A stretch of DNA of 64,000 bases, taken from contig NZ_JAFELM010000031.1 of the NCBI RefSeq assembly GCF_016890225.1, positions 124,001 through 188,000 on the forward strand, in the 5' to 3' direction. Below are positions 25,754-35,623 of this stretch, in pieces. The translations under genes were made by a program, and so were the position numbers. The number at the start of each line of letters is the position of its first letter. Position 1 is the first letter of the stretch. The notes beneath the pieces were generated by a model, which made no database searches, was not told the origin of the DNA, and worked only from the letters and a program-made list of their open reading frames with translations. The stretch is from Bacillus suaedaesalsae (lineage in GTDB: Bacteria; Bacillota; Bacilli; Bacillales; SA4).

Positions 25754-27829
25754 TTATTTTTGTTGCTCCTCTTTATAGTCGCACGAGATACATTGAACTT
25801 GAATTCCCTTTTTAAGCTTTTTCTCAACAAGTAGGCTTTCACATTTTGGACATTTACGAGCAATCGGTTTATCCCATGATAAAAATTCACATTTTGGATA
25901 TTGATCGCAACCGTAAAAAATTCTACGTTTTTTACTTTTTCGTTCTATAATCTTCCCTGTTTCACAGCTAGGACAGTCAACGCCAATATCCTTTACAATC
26001 GCTTTCGTATGTCGACATTCCGGAAAATTCGAACAAGCCATAAACTTTCCGTATCTTCCCATTTTATAAACCATTCCATGTCCACATATTTCGCAATCTT
26101 CACCGGCTGGTTCATCTTTAATTTCGATTTCTTCCATTTCTTTTTCAGCTATCTTCAGTCGCTTTTCGAAATCACCGTAGAATTCATCAATGATTTTTAC
26201 CCAATCAACATTACCATCCTCGATTTCATCCAAGCTGCTCTCCATTTTAGCAGTGAAATCGGCATCAATGATTTCTGGGAAGAAATCCATAACTAAACTT
26301 ACAACTATTTCTCCTAATTCAGTAGGTATGAAGCGTTTATTATCTAATGCGACATAACCTCTCTTTTGAATTGTATCAAGCGTTGGAGCATAAGTTGACG
26401 GTCTGCCTATCCCTAGTTCCTCTAATGTTTTCACAAGTCTCGCTTCTGAATAACGAGGTGGCGGCTGTGTAAAGTGCTGATTTTCTTCAGCATCTTTCAA
26501 CACTAACTTTTCCCCTTGTTCTAAAGGAGGTAATATACGATCCTTTTCTTCATCTTGATCGTCATTTCCTTCTACATATACTTTCATAAAGCCTGGAAAC
26601 TTAATTTTCGAACCATTTGCTCTAAAGATAATGCCATTGTTTTCTATATCGACCGTCATTGTATCTAATACTGCTGGTGCCATTTGACTGGCTACAAATC
26701 GTTCCCAAATCAATTTGTATAGCCTTAGTTGATCACGAGATAAAAATTCCTTTAATTCATTTGGTGTACGAAGTGTTGAAGTTGGACGAATGGCTTCGTG
26801 GGCATCTTGGGCTTTTTGATTTTTCTTTGCAACTTTTGTTTCTGTCGATAAGAATTCTTTACCAAATGTAGTCACAATATATTCAGACGCTTCTTGCTTT
26901 GCTGTATCTGAAATACGTGTTGAATCAGTTCTCATATATGTAATTAGACCAACTGTTCCTTCTTTACCTAGGTCGATACCTTCATAAAGTTGTTGTGCAA
27001 TCATCATCGTTTTCTTTGCACGGAAGTTTAGCTTACGAGCCGCTTCCTGTTGAAGAGATGACGTGATGAATGGAACAGCAGGATTACGTTTACGTTCCTT
27101 TTTCGTTACTGACTGAATGGCAAATTGGTTGCCTTTTATTTTCGATAGAATTTCTTTTACTTCCTCTTCAGTCTTTAACTCCTTCTTCCCGTCCTTTGTC
27201 CCATAAAAGCTTGCTTCAATTTGCTCATTATCTTTTACAAACTCACCTTTGATTGTCCAATATTCTTCAGGAATAAACGCTTTAATTTCATTTTCACGTT
27301 CTAGGATAAGACGTACAGCAACAGATTGAACTCTTCCTGCACTTAAACCCTTTTTCACTTTCTTCCATAACAGTGGACTAATGTTGTATCCAACGAGGCG
27401 ATCAAGAATTCGTCTCGCTTGCTGGGCATCAACTAGGTCCATATTTATTGGACGAGGATGTTTAAAAGATTCTTTAATTGCATCCTTCGTAATCTCATTA
27501 AATACAACTCGACAATCAGAAGAGACATCAACATCAAGAGTATGTGCTAAGTGCCATGCAATTGCTTCCCCTTCACGATCCGGGTCAGCCGCGAGATAAA
27601 TTTTCTTTGCTTTTTTTGCAGCAGACTTTAAATCCTTTAATACTGGTCCTTTTCCACGTATGGTGATATATTTTGGTGTAAAGTGATCGGTCACCTCTAC
27701 CCCCATTTGACTTTTCGGTAAATCACGAACGTGTCCCATCGACGCTTTCACTTGGTATTTTTTCCCTAAATATCGCTCTATTGTTTTTGCCTTTGCAGGC
27801 GACTCTACTATTACTAGGTAATCAGCCAT
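25754..27829 (-). CDS. topA: DNA topoisomerase I
   Basis: TopA relaxes negative supercoils by single-strand passage. The 691-residue product (691 in B. subtilis) has the TOPRIM domain with [18 protein letters not shown] and [15 protein letters not shown], and the active tyrosine Y298 in [14 protein letters not shown]. At the C-terminus are three four-cysteine zinc ribbons (CEICGHGM...[15 protein letters not shown]...CDQYPKC and CPKCESLL...CISC; about 580-688). A consensus sigma-A promoter lies just upstream. It is followed by trmFO, xerC, hslVU and codY, probably in one transcript. Confidence 0.98.
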   Translation of the reverse strand: MADYLVIVESPAKAKTIERYLGKKYQVKASMGHVRDLPKSQMGVEVTDHFTPKYITIRGKGPVLKDLKSAAKKAKKIYLAADPDREGEAIAWHLAHTLDVDVSSDCRVVFNEITKDAIKESFKHPRPINMDLVDAQQARRILDRLVGYNISPLLWKKVKKGLSAGRVQSVAVRLILERENEIKAFIPEEYWTIKGEFVKDNEQIEASFYGTKDGKKELKTEEEVKEILSKIKGNQFAIQSVTKKERKRNPAVPFITSSLQQEAARKLNFRAKKTMMIAQQLYEGIDLGKEGTVGLITYMRTDSTRISDTAKQEASEYIVTTFGKEFLSTETKVAKKNQKAQDAHEAIRPTSTLRTPNELKEFLSRDQLRLYKLIWERFVASQMAPAVLDTMTVDIENNGIIFRANGSKIKFPGFMKVYVEGNDDQDEEKDRILPPLEQGEKLVLKDAEENQHFTQPPPRYSEARLVKTLEELGIGRPSTYAPTLDTIQKRGYVALDNKRFIPTELGEIVVSLVMDFFPEIIDADFTAKMESSLDEIEDGNVDWVKIIDEFYGDFEKRLKIAEKEMEEIEIKDEPAGEDCEICGHGMVYKMGRYGKFMACSNFPECRHTKAIVKDIGVDCPSCETGKIIERKSKKRRIFYGCDQYPKCEFLSWDKPIARKCPKCESLLVEKKLKKGIQVQCISCDYKEEQQK

Positions 27830-27890
27830 CTGTTTGTTTCCTCCTTAGAGGTAAAATTGCCATAATTTTTTATGTATGAAATCTTCACTT

Positions 27891-27919
27891 ATATTAAATA
27901 CTACGCTGCCATTTGTCAA
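27891..27919 (-). promoter_or_regulatory. Sigma-A promoter of topA
   Basis: Minus-strand TTGACA (27914-27919), 17-nt spacer, TAATAT (27891-27896). The -35 is a perfect consensus. It lies about 60 bp before the topA start, between dprA and topA, so the topA-codY cluster has its own promoter. Confidence 0.8.
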
Positions 27920-27955
27920 ACACAATTCTAAGCTTATTCTATAATTAATTCAATT

Positions 27956-28840
27956 TTATACAATTTTCATTTGAAATTCTGTAACAATATCCTCAGGATT
28001 TAATACCAATTTTGCTCCCTGTTGAATTAGCAAATTCGTGCCTCTTGAGCATTCAGAATTAATAGGTCCTGGTACAGCAAATACCTCACGATTTTGTTCT
28101 AGTGCTAAATCAGCTGTTATTAAAGAACCGCTTTTTTCTTTCGCTTCAACTACAACTGTTCCAAGCGAAAGTCCACTAATAATTCGATTTCTCTCTGGAA
28201 ACTGCCACTTCCTCGGTTCTCTATTAGGAGGATATTCCGATAGCATCAATCCATCATTCATCACAATACTTGCTAATGATTGATTTTCTTTAGGATATAT
28301 ATGTTGAAATCCTGATCCTAAGATAGCAATCGTCTTGCCACTGTGTTGTAAGGTGTAGTGATGAACAAGTGCATCAATACCTTTTGCTAAACCACTTATC
28401 GTTACAAAATCATAGCTAATAAGGGATTGGACTAACGAATTCGTTATAGTTCTTCCATAATACGTTGGATACCTTGTCCCAACTACAGCTACCATTCTCG
28501 AATGCCCCAGAAGCTCGATATTGCCTTTTGCGTACAACACCCAAGGTGGATTCGATATTTGTTTTAGTAAGGAAGGATACAGATCATCAAATATACTTAT
28601 GCACTGAATATTTTGACTTTTATACTGTTCTAGCATACTTGCAATTGTTATAGATTGCAAATCATTATATAATTTTTTAACTTTTTCAAAGGGTAACTTT
28701 ATTTTTTCGTGAAGTTCCATTGGAGTTAATTGATAGAGGGAATTGAGTGTAGGATCGAATTTTAATATCCGAAGAATGGTTGTCCATGATGCTTGTTCAC
28801 TTCGATGTAAATGTAGTAACCGTTGTTTAATTTGATTCAT
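27956..28840 (-). CDS. dprA: DNA processing protein DprA (Smf)
   Basis: DprA protects incoming single-stranded DNA during transformation and loads RecA on it. The 294-residue product has an N-terminal SAM-like region and a Rossmann core with VAVVGTRYPTYYGR, TISGLAKGIDALVHHYTLQ and GKTIAILGSGFQHIYPKEN. It also has the end motifs REVFAVPGPINSECSRGTNLLIQQGAKLV. The ATG at 28840 follows GGAGGTTAAAT. It lies between sucD and topA, the B. subtilis order. The C-terminal winged-helix domain of some longer DprA proteins is absent, as in Bacillus. Confidence 0.95.
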   Translation of the reverse strand: MNQIKQRLLHLHRSEQASWTTILRILKFDPTLNSLYQLTPMELHEKIKLPFEKVKKLYNDLQSITIASMLEQYKSQNIQCISIFDDLYPSLLKQISNPPWVLYAKGNIELLGHSRMVAVVGTRYPTYYGRTITNSLVQSLISYDFVTISGLAKGIDALVHHYTLQHSGKTIAILGSGFQHIYPKENQSLASIVMNDGLMLSEYPPNREPRKWQFPERNRIISGLSLGTVVVEAKEKSGSLITADLALEQNREVFAVPGPINSECSRGTNLLIQQGAKLVLNPEDIVTEFQMKIV

Positions 28841-28939
28841 ATTTAACCTCCTTAGTCATATTAATGATATCTACGAATGAAATCGCACTTTAGTTTTATC
28901 GTGTAATATTATCAATTGTTATCAATATTAAAGGAAAAG

Positions 28940-28976
28940 TTAGGAAAAGTAGCCCCTACATTTAATAGGGGCTACT
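28940..28976 (-). terminator. Terminator after sucD
   Basis: A GC-rich 11-bp stem (AGTAGCCCCTA / TAGGGGCTACT) with a 7-nt loop lies just after the sucD stop. On the minus strand it is followed by TTTTCC. The U-tract is short but the stem is strong, so it probably ends most sucCD transcripts. Confidence 0.75.
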
Positions 28977-28986
28977 CACATTATTA

Positions 28987-29889
28987 TTAGTGTGTTTTAC
29001 ACTTTTCGTAAATTCCACGTTCTTTTAGAACTGAGATTAATGTTTCACCCATTACTGATGGAGTATCTGCTACTTGAATTCCGCATTCGTTCATAACACG
29101 GATTTTTTCGTCAGCAGTTCCTTTACCACCAGAGATGATTGCACCTGCATGACCCATACGCTTACCAGGAGGCGCTGTACGTCCACCGATAAACCCAACT
29201 ACAGGCTTAGTCATGTTAGCTTTTACCCATTCAGCCGCTTCTTCTTCAGCTGTTCCACCGATTTCACCAATCATGATTACTGCATATGTGTTTTCATCTT
29301 CGTTAAATGCTTTTAACACATCGATAAAGTTTGTACCGTTAATTGGATCTCCACCGATACCTACAGCTGTAGATTGACCAATACCAGCTTGTGATAGCTG
29401 ATGTACAGCTTCATATGTTAACGTTCCAGAACGAGAAACTACACCTACATGACCTTTTGTATGAATGTATCCTGGCATAATACCAATTTTACATTCTTCA
29501 GGAGTAATAACACCTGGGCAGTTCGGTCCTACTAGGCGAGTTTTCTTGCCTTCCATGTAACGCTTAACTTTAGCCATGTCTAATACAGGAATATGCTCAG
29601 TAATACAGATTGTTAAGTCTAATTCTGCATCTACTGCTTCCATAATTGCATCTGCTGCAAATGGAGCTGGAACATAAATTACAGATACATTCGCACCTGT
29701 TGCTGCAACTGCTTCTGCCACTGTGTTAAATACAGGAACACCTTCAACCTCAGTGCCGCCTTTACCTGGAGTTACACCACCAACAATTTGAGTGCCGTAC
29801 TCTAGCATTTGCTTTGTATGGAAAAGCGCAGTTGAACCTGTAATACCTTGTACAATAACTTTTGTATCTTTATTAATAAATACGCTCAC
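28987..29889 (-). CDS. sucD: Succinyl-CoA synthetase alpha subunit
   Basis: SucD binds CoA and carries the phospho-histidine in the reversible succinyl-CoA to succinate step of the TCA cycle, which makes ATP or GTP. The 300-residue product has the CoA-binding N-terminal fold ([20 protein letters not shown]) and the [17 protein letters not shown] loop. GPNCPGVI and [10 protein letters not shown] are present, and the catalytic histidine lies in [15 protein letters not shown]. It follows sucC by 18 nt in the usual order. Confidence 0.98.
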   Translation of the reverse strand: MSVFINKDTKVIVQGITGSTALFHTKQMLEYGTQIVGGVTPGKGGTEVEGVPVFNTVAEAVAATGANVSVIYVPAPFAADAIMEAVDAELDLTICITEHIPVLDMAKVKRYMEGKKTRLVGPNCPGVITPEECKIGIMPGYIHTKGHVGVVSRSGTLTYEAVHQLSQAGIGQSTAVGIGGDPINGTNFIDVLKAFNEDENTYAVIMIGEIGGTAEEEAAEWVKANMTKPVVGFIGGRTAPPGKRMGHAGAIISGGKGTADEKIRVMNECGIQVADTPSVMGETLISVLKERGIYEKCKTH

Positions 29890-29907
29890 GATTGTCCCCT
29901 GCCTTTC

Positions 29908-31068
29908 TTATCCTACTAGTGATACGATTTTTTGTGCGCCGTCTGCCATTGAATCTGCAGCATTTATATCTAAACCTGATTCAGCAAGAATTTTCTTACC
30001 TAATTCAACATTAGTACCTTCTAAACGAACTACTAATGGAACTTTTAATTCCACTTGCTTAGCAGCTTCAACTACACCAGTAGCGATAACGTCACACTTC
30101 ATAATTCCACCAAAGATGTTTACGAAAATACCTTTAACCGCTTGGTCAGAAAGAATGATTTTAAATGCTTCTGTTACCTTTTCAGCTGTAGCACCGCCCC
30201 CAACATCCAGGAAGTTTGCAGGGTCTCCGCCGTAATGCTTAATGATGTCCATTGTAGCCATTGCTAGTCCAGCGCCATTAACCATACAACCGATGTTTCC
30301 ATCTAAAGAGATATAAGAAAGGTCATATTTAGAAGCTTCGATTTCCTTTGGATCTTCTTCTTCAAGGTCACGATATTCTAAGATATCCTTATGACGATAT
30401 AATGCGTTAGCATCAAAGTTAAGTTTTGCATCTAATGCCATTACGTTACCGTCACCAGTTACGACTAGTGGGTTAATTTCAGCAATCGAGCAATCCTTCT
30501 CAACAAATGCATTGTATAAGCCCATCATGAACTTTACTGTTTTACCAACAAGTTCATTTGGAATATTAATATTGAAAGCAATTCTTCTTGCTTGGAAGCC
30601 TTGAAGACCTACAGCAGGATCGATTACTTCTTTAAAGATTTTTTCAGGAGTTTTTTCTGCAACTTCTTCAATTTCAGTTCCGCCTTCTTCAGAAGCCATA
30701 AGAACTACACTAGAAGTAGCACGGTCTACAACTAAACCTACATAATATTCCTTCTTAATATCGCAGCCTTCTTCAATAAGTAAACGCTTTACTTCTTTAC
30801 CTTCTGGACCTGTTTGGTGCGTAATTAGTGTTTTACCTAAAATTTCGTTTGCATATGTACGAACTTCATCTAAGTTCTTTGCAACCTTTACACCGCCAGC
30901 TTTCCCACGTCCACCTGCATGGATTTGAGCTTTAACAACACATACTTGTGTTCCTAATTCTTTTGCAGCTTCTACCGCTTCTTCAACTGTAAAAGCAACT
31001 TTTCCATTTGGGACTGAAACCCCATATTGTCTGAGGATCTCTTTACCTTGATACTCATGGATATTCAT
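29908..31068 (-). CDS. sucC: Succinyl-CoA synthetase beta subunit
   Basis: SucC is the nucleotide-binding (ATP-grasp) partner of SucD. The 386-residue product begins [22 protein letters not shown]. It has the ATP-grasp segments [22 protein letters not shown] and [17 protein letters not shown]-terminal ligase motifs include [29 protein letters not shown] and [16 protein letters not shown]. It has its own promoter (31179-31207). Nothing is unusual. Confidence 0.98.
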   Translation of the reverse strand: MNIHEYQGKEILRQYGVSVPNGKVAFTVEEAVEAAKELGTQVCVVKAQIHAGGRGKAGGVKVAKNLDEVRTYANEILGKTLITHQTGPEGKEVKRLLIEEGCDIKKEYYVGLVVDRATSSVVLMASEEGGTEIEEVAEKTPEKIFKEVIDPAVGLQGFQARRIAFNINIPNELVGKTVKFMMGLYNAFVEKDCSIAEINPLVVTGDGNVMALDAKLNFDANALYRHKDILEYRDLEEEDPKEIEASKYDLSYISLDGNIGCMVNGAGLAMATMDIIKHYGGDPANFLDVGGGATAEKVTEAFKIILSDQAVKGIFVNIFGGIMKCDVIATGVVEAAKQVELKVPLVVRLEGTNVELGKKILAESGLDINAADSMADGAQKIVSLVG

Positions 31069-31178
31069 TCTTCATCCTCCTATCATTATGTAAGGCAACC
31101 TTCTTGCTATTAGTAATATTTTACAAAAATTCAGCAAAAACTACCTTAAATTAAACAAAAATAATAGACTGCGCTTTC

Positions 31179-31207
31179 ATTGTATAAAATGAAAAGTACA
31201 TTGTCTA
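31179..31207 (-). promoter_or_regulatory. Sigma-A promoter of sucCD
   Basis: Minus-strand TAGACA (31202-31207), 17-nt spacer, TACAAT (31179-31184), about 110 bp before sucC. The long 5' leader that follows is A/T-rich, with no clear operator. Together with the terminator after ylqH it marks sucCD as a separate unit. Confidence 0.65.
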
Positions 31208-31314
31208 CCAAAAGTGACGATTTCGCCCTTCTGTTTTAATATTAAGAATATTAACAATATTAAATACTGAAAAAACTATTATAAATTATGGAAATTCCCG
31301 CAAATATGTTTCAA

Positions 31315-31353
31315 CAAAAAAGCAGTCTACTTTTAACAAATAGTAGACTGCTT
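31315..31353 (-). terminator. Terminator overlapping the end of ylqH
   Basis: A perfect 12-bp stem (AAGCAGTCTACT / AGTAGACTGCTT) is followed on the minus strand by TTTTTT. The left arm lies inside the last codons of ylqH, and the TAA stop lies in the loop. Coding sequence and terminator are therefore shared. Confidence 0.9.
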
Positions 31354-31623
31354 ATACTCTCGATCAACTCGATAAACAAACGCAAACACTTCCGCAACTG
31401 CTTGATAAAGTTCTTCTGGAATAGTTTCGTTAATTTGCAATTGACTTAATAACTCTACTAAAGATGCATCCTCTTGAATCGGCACTTTATTTTCTTTTGC
31501 TTTCTCAATAATCGTATTCGCAATGATTCCTTTTCCTTTCGCAATAACCTTTGGAGCATTGTTTGGAACGGTAGGGTCATATGATAAAGCAATGGCTTCA
31601 GAGCGTTTATATTTATGTTTCAT
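31333..31623 (-). CDS. ylqH: FlhB-C-terminal-like protein YlqH
   Basis: The 96-residue soluble protein resembles the part of FlhB that follows the NPTH autocleavage site. AIALSYDPTVPNNAPKVIAKG aligns with AIALKYDEKKMDTPYVVGSG of FlhB here, and LYQAVAEVFAFVYRVDREY aligns with FFKAVAEILAYVYRLKHK. It has no membrane domain and no NPTH. It overlaps the end of ylqG by 4 nt, so the two are coupled. Bacillus carries this pair away from the flagellar operon, with no settled function. A role as a standalone FlhB-like export partner of the FliK-like YlqG is inference. Confidence 0.9.
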   Translation of the reverse strand: MKHKYKRSEAIALSYDPTVPNNAPKVIAKGKGIIANTIIEKAKENKVPIQEDASLVELLSQLQINETIPEELYQAVAEVFAFVYRVDREYKQSTIC

Positions 31624-33251
31624 ATTTTTAAATCCACCCCTTGATAGGAATCATGATTGATTGAATGAGATAGCTCCTGCTTAAAAGATTCCCTTTTCTC
31701 CATTTGCGAAACAACCCTAACTGTTGAAAGCTTATAATTCATTTCGGCTAACTGTTCCTTTAATACATCTTCAAACGTTGAAACAATTCCATCAAGTCCA
31801 GTTGAATCATTCATTAATGTAATTGATACTATTCTATTTTGCACATGCATATCAATAATTGTTTCCTCAATATGCTGCAAATCCAAGTAAAAGAGGACTC
31901 GACAATACCCCGGATCTATCTTACCTTCCTTATCCTTTCTACCATTCCATTGTAAAGTTAGCTCCGTTTGCTTCGTTCCAAGTGATAGAGGAATATGCAT
32001 CATTATTTGCTGCATAGGACTATTTGACTCGTGAGATTGAAGCTGAATACCCGTTAACTTATGAAGAAGTGGCTCCAGCTCTTTTCCCGGAACTCCCAGT
32101 TCATTTATTGCCCTCATAAGTAGCGGCTTTAATGAGTCGAGTTTTTCTAACGGTACTGTCTCAGCTTTTACTCCCTCAAGGCTTTTTTCATATTCTAATC
32201 CTAAGGAGGAAATCATTTGTTTCATCATATTTTTTACTTCATGACTGTTTTCGAAATTAACTGGTTTTTGTACAGTTTGCTCAATTACTTGTTTCAGCAG
32301 GGAAAATCGTTCGATCTTATCATTATTTTGCCTTTGCAGAAGTTCATTCATTATTTTTCCAATTTTATTTATATCTTGCGTAGATGTAGCCATTACAGCT
32401 TGCTTAGCAAAAGAATCTAAGTTAGTAGCATCTCCTCGATCAAGTTTTAAAAGCTTGGCCATTTCTTGGATAGATGAATTGATAGAAGCAGATTTTGGGA
32501 ACACCCCTAACTGTTGTAATAACTGGAAGGATGAATCTTTTATTGAGCCTGTGTTAGATCCCCATACCTTTACCAACTCACTGATCGAATTTCTTGTTTG
32601 TTCTTGAGTCAATTCACCTTGTAGCTTCGATATCATGTCTTTTAATTGAGTAATAGATTCTGAATTAGGAATTGTGCTTCTATTCAAGACTGTAGAAACC
32701 TGATTGAGTTCGGATGAGATTCCTTTTCCACCTTGAACTGCCACCATTGCCTTGAATGTTCCTTCTGTTAATGGAAGTTCTTTTTTGATTAATTGTTCAA
32801 TTGCTAGTAACCCTTTTGTCATATCCTTCGCTTCCTTGAGTAATGTTGAAGCACTTGTTAAGTGGTCTTTGGTGAACGGAATATTTTTTGATAATAGAAA
32901 CTGTAGCAATTGTAGGTTTTGTTTTGTTTCTGGTAAATGAAACTGTTGTAGCAAGGCTTTCATTGCGTCATTACCTTGCGACGAGGAATTCCCTTTATAT
33001 TTCACTACACGTAATTGAAAATCTCCGTTTTTTGTACCAACAACTTCAAACCAGTTATTCTCCATAACAGAAATAGCAGCTTCTAATTGAGCAGTCATCT
33101 TCATTGCTCCTAGCCTTACTAGTGCCAAATTGTTAGGGAACAGCTTCTCCACTCTACCGTGGATCAATTGACCCGGCTTTAATACAACCCCTTTGACGTC
33201 TTGAAGTTGACCACTAGTGGCGATTGATTGCATAATTTTTATAGGATTCAC
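31620..33251 (-). CDS. ylqG: FliK-like protein YlqG
   Basis: The 543-residue product starts at GTG 33251 after GGAGGGAACATA. It has a short N-terminal beta-rich segment (VVLKPGQLIHGRVEKLFPNNLALVRLG) and a long helical, Q/L-rich, poorly conserved middle. A C-terminal domain (about 410-515, MMHIPLSLGTKQTELTLQWNG to FEDVLKEQLAEMNYKLSTVRVV) resembles the hook-length control domain of FliK. It is a paralogue-like protein at the B. subtilis ylqG locus, between rnhB and ylqH. No experimental role is known to me; it is not needed in the standard flagellar gene set. Confidence 0.87.
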   Translation of the reverse strand: MNPIKIMQSIATSGQLQDVKGVVLKPGQLIHGRVEKLFPNNLALVRLGAMKMTAQLEAAISVMENNWFEVVGTKNGDFQLRVVKYKGNSSSQGNDAMKALLQQFHLPETKQNLQLLQFLLSKNIPFTKDHLTSASTLLKEAKDMTKGLLAIEQLIKKELPLTEGTFKAMVAVQGGKGISSELNQVSTVLNRSTIPNSESITQLKDMISKLQGELTQEQTRNSISELVKVWGSNTGSIKDSSFQLLQQLGVFPKSASINSSIQEMAKLLKLDRGDATNLDSFAKQAVMATSTQDINKIGKIMNELLQRQNNDKIERFSLLKQVIEQTVQKPVNFENSHEVKNMMKQMISSLGLEYEKSLEGVKAETVPLEKLDSLKPLLMRAINELGVPGKELEPLLHKLTGIQLQSHESNSPMQQIMMHIPLSLGTKQTELTLQWNGRKDKEGKIDPGYCRVLFYLDLQHIEETIIDMHVQNRIVSITLMNDSTGLDGIVSTFEDVLKEQLAEMNYKLSTVRVVSQMEKRESFKQELSHSINHDSYQGVDLKI

Positions 33252-33274
33252 TATGTTCCCTCCCTAGTTAAAGG

Positions 33275-34042
33275 CTACTTTAGACCATCCTTGATTGGAG
33301 CAAAGGAAAGACGATGTTCTGGCGTAACCCCGTATGTAGTTATTGCCTCTAGATGTTGTTTCGTTCCATACCCCATGTGACTTTCAAAGCCAAATTGTGG
33401 ATAATCTTGCCCTAACCTTTTCATATATCTATCGCGTATTACCTTCGCAATTATAGAACTTGCCGCAATAGAGATACTTTTTTCATCTCCTTTTACGAGC
33501 GATAGCTGCGGAATATCTATCTCAAGCTTCATTGCGTCAATTAATAAATAGTCTGGCGTTACCGCTAATTGACTAATTGCTTTTCTCATCGCAAGCTTTG
33601 TAGCTTGATAGATATTCACTTCATCAATCTGCTGCGGGGGAATAATGCCTATCCCTATACTAATAGCATGTTGATGGATAAGCTCGAAAAGCTCTTCTCT
33701 TTTCCCTTCTGAGAGCTGTTTAGAATCATTAATTCCTAGTATATAAAAATCATCTGGCAGCACCACTGCGGCAGCTACAACCGGTCCAGCTAATGGTCCT
33801 CTCCCCACCTCATCGACTCCAGCTAAGTTTTTAAATCCTTGTTTGTATAGTTCTTTCTCATATCTAGACATCTCAACAAGCTTTTCTTTTTGTTTCTTTA
33901 TAGCCTCTTTCTTTCGTTCCCACTTTTCTAGTAATTTAATAACTCCAATTCTAGAGTCTTTTTTAAGCTCATTAATGAGTTCCCTGTCAACATCATCTTC
34001 TGATAATAAGTCAGTAATCTTAGTGATTGTGTAGTTTTGCAT
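33275..34042 (-). CDS. rnhB: Ribonuclease HII
   Basis: RNase HII removes single ribonucleotides and RNA from DNA. The 255-residue product has the type 2 RNase H core: the first acidic pair in [24 protein letters not shown], then [28 protein letters not shown] and [20 protein letters not shown], ending in [24 protein letters not shown]. An N-terminal helical extension of about 65 residues is typical of Bacillus RnhB. It precedes ylqG by 24 nt, and the two are probably co-transcribed. Confidence 0.97.
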   Translation of the reverse strand: MQNYTITKITDLLSEDDVDRELINELKKDSRIGVIKLLEKWERKKEAIKKQKEKLVEMSRYEKELYKQGFKNLAGVDEVGRGPLAGPVVAAAVVLPDDFYILGINDSKQLSEGKREELFELIHQHAISIGIGIIPPQQIDEVNIYQATKLAMRKAISQLAVTPDYLLIDAMKLEIDIPQLSLVKGDEKSISIAASSIIAKVIRDRYMKRLGQDYPQFGFESHMGYGTKQHLEAITTYGVTPEHRLSFAPIKDGLK

Positions 34043-34158
34043 GGTTCTTACACTCCCTTATAGCATATATCGGTTATTTATATGAAAAATAAAGCCAAAA
34101 ATCGATTTGATTTTGTAGACGATCTTTACAGGTTATTTGGCTCTATAGAACAATGATA

Positions 34159-34241
34159 TTGATTTCCGTTACAGGTGCTTTCCTTCCCCGATGAGGTCGG
34201 AGCTTTCTTAGCACCAAGTCCATGGACGCAGGGGGAAAGCA
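34159..34241. repeat. Structured intergenic element between the small membrane protein and rnhB
   Basis: The segment begins ttgatttccgttacaggtgc. It contains an 8-bp inverted repeat (tgctttcc at 34176-34183; ggaaagca at 34234-34241) and a nested ggtgct/gcacc pair. It resembles a dispersed, non-coding palindromic repeat of Bacillus genomes that begins TTGATTTCCGTTCCAGGC. That family recall was not checked by search. A shorter, related-looking piece lies at 58355-58414. There is no open reading frame. Confidence 0.55.
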
Positions 34242-34287
34242 TAGTCTATTTTATGCGATAAAAATTACGAATTAAATTCTGATACGC

Positions 34288-34313
34288 AAAAAAAACCACA
34301 GGATTTCCTGTGG
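34288..34313 (-). terminator. Terminator after the small membrane protein gene
   Basis: An 8-bp stem (CCACAGGA / TCCTGTGG) with a very short loop is followed on the minus strand by TTTTTTTTG. It lies 5 nt after the stop of the 77-codon gene. Confidence 0.88.
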
Positions 34314-34318
34314 AATCG

Positions 34319-34552
34319 TTATTCTTTGTTTTTATAAAAGTATGCAATTAACAAAACCATAAGAGGTGCGAGCACGGACCATTTCAACAAGCCCTCAGCA
34401 CCACCAACATATAATGAAAGCGTTGGGCCGAAAAGCGATAGTCCACTAATTAATAAAGCTTTCCATGATTTTCTCCAAATTCCCCATATTAATGATAGGA
34501 TTGAAATACCGATTAACAACCAATATAATATTGCTATTAAAAATAATCCCAT
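34319..34552 (-). CDS. Small membrane protein of unknown function
   Basis: From the ATG at 34552, placed 8 nt after GGGGGAG, this encodes 77 residues with three likely membrane helices (about 3-24, 30-49 and 57-73) and a short basic tail (YFYKNKE). It has its own terminator and follows the rbgA terminator, so it is a single-gene unit. No family was recognised. A longer in-frame start (34594) would add a hydrophilic stretch that reads through the ribosome binding site. Good ribosome binding site, hydrophobic profile and terminator support a real gene; function is unknown. Confidence 0.65.
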   Translation of the reverse strand: MGLFLIAILYWLLIGISILSLIWGIWRKSWKALLISGLSLFGPTLSLYVGGAEGLLKWSVLAPLMVLLIAYFYKNKE

Positions 34553-34684
34553 GCCGTAATCTCCCCCGATGTCTCTATCGATAATAATGTTCAAAATAGT
34601 ATATGCATATATCTATCTAGAGACACTAATATAGGAGAAAAATTGTACTATGAACACTAATCCCTTCAAATGTGCAAGTAAACT

Positions 34685-34711
34685 AAAAAAGAAGCACACT
34701 TCCCGTGCTTC
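34685..34711 (-). terminator. Terminator after rbgA
   Basis: The stem GAAGCAC / GTGCTTC, followed on the minus strand by TTTTTTAG, lies just after the rbgA stop. Confidence 0.88.
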
Positions 34712-34725
34712 TGCATCAATTAGTT

Positions 34726-35589
34726 TTATTCTACAGCTTCCCAATCAGCAGGTAATTCAAATGTAAGCTTACCAAGTTTTCCAGCACGAAGTTCCCTTAA
34801 TACGAGTTCCGACGTTTTGTCATAATCAATCATGCCGCCTCCCATTAAGCAGCCTCTTCGCTTACCGATTTCGTCAAATAGCTCTACTATCTCTTCGGGT
34901 ATGTCCTGCAAGCTGTATCTTTCCTTAAGTTCATTTGGATAATGCTCCGTTAAATAACGCAATGCATAAACGGTAACATCTTGGAGGTTTAATATATTAT
35001 CCTTAATCGCCCCCGTTGTCGCTAGTCTTAGACCCACCATTTGATCTTCGAATTTTGGCCATAGTATTCCAGGTGTATCAAGGAGCTCTAATTCTTTTCC
35101 AACTTTAATCCATTGTTGTGCCGTTGTTACTCCTGGACGATCTCCCGTTTTGGCAATATTCTTTTTCGCTAATTTATTAATAAGGGTCGATTTACCGACG
35201 TTTGGAATTCCTACGATTAATACTCGGATTGCACGTGGTGTTACCCCTTTAGACTTCCACTTATCCCATTTTTCCTTCACAAGCTCCTGACAGCTTTCAA
35301 CAATTGCTTTCATGCCTTTTCCAGCTTGTGCATCAATCGCAAGTGCTTTAATTCCTTTACTTTTGTAGTACGATAACCATTCTCTTGTTTTCGTATCGTC
35401 AGCTAAATCAGCTTTGTTTAATAGAATTAGACGTGGTTTTGATGATATTATTTCATCAATCATCGGATTCCGAGAAGAGTTAGGTATTCTCGCATCTGCT
35501 AATTCGATTACTACATCAATTAATTTTAATTTTTCTTGTACTTGTCTTCTTGCCTTGGCCATATGGCCAGGAAACCATTGAATTGTCAT
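34726..35589 (-). CDS. rbgA: Ribosome biogenesis GTPase RbgA (YlqF)
   Basis: RbgA is a circularly permuted GTPase needed for late 50S subunit assembly. From the ATG at 35589 (after AAGGTGGTG), the 287-residue product starts [20 protein letters not shown]. It shows the permuted order G4 (LLNKADLAD), G1 ([15 protein letters not shown]), G2 ([10 protein letters not shown]) and G3 (LLDTPGIL), then a C-terminal helical RNA-binding region. Upstream in-frame codons pass into the repeat element and are rejected. It lies between the signal peptidase gene and rnhB. Confidence 0.97.
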   Translation of the reverse strand: MTIQWFPGHMAKARRQVQEKLKLIDVVIELADARIPNSSRNPMIDEIISSKPRLILLNKADLADDTKTREWLSYYKSKGIKALAIDAQAGKGMKAIVESCQELVKEKWDKWKSKGVTPRAIRVLIVGIPNVGKSTLINKLAKKNIAKTGDRPGVTTAQQWIKVGKELELLDTPGILWPKFEDQMVGLRLATTGAIKDNILNLQDVTVYALRYLTEHYPNELKERYSLQDIPEEIVELFDEIGKRRGCLMGGGMIDYDKTSELVLRELRAGKLGKLTFELPADWEAVE

Positions 35590-35623
35590 GTGTACACCAC
35601 CTTGTTGATCATTAAATAAGAAC

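Noticed and set aside
25690-25890. 66-codon minus-strand frame over the topA-trmFO junction
   Set aside because: Overlaps the topA zinc-ribbon codons in another frame, with no ribosome binding site.
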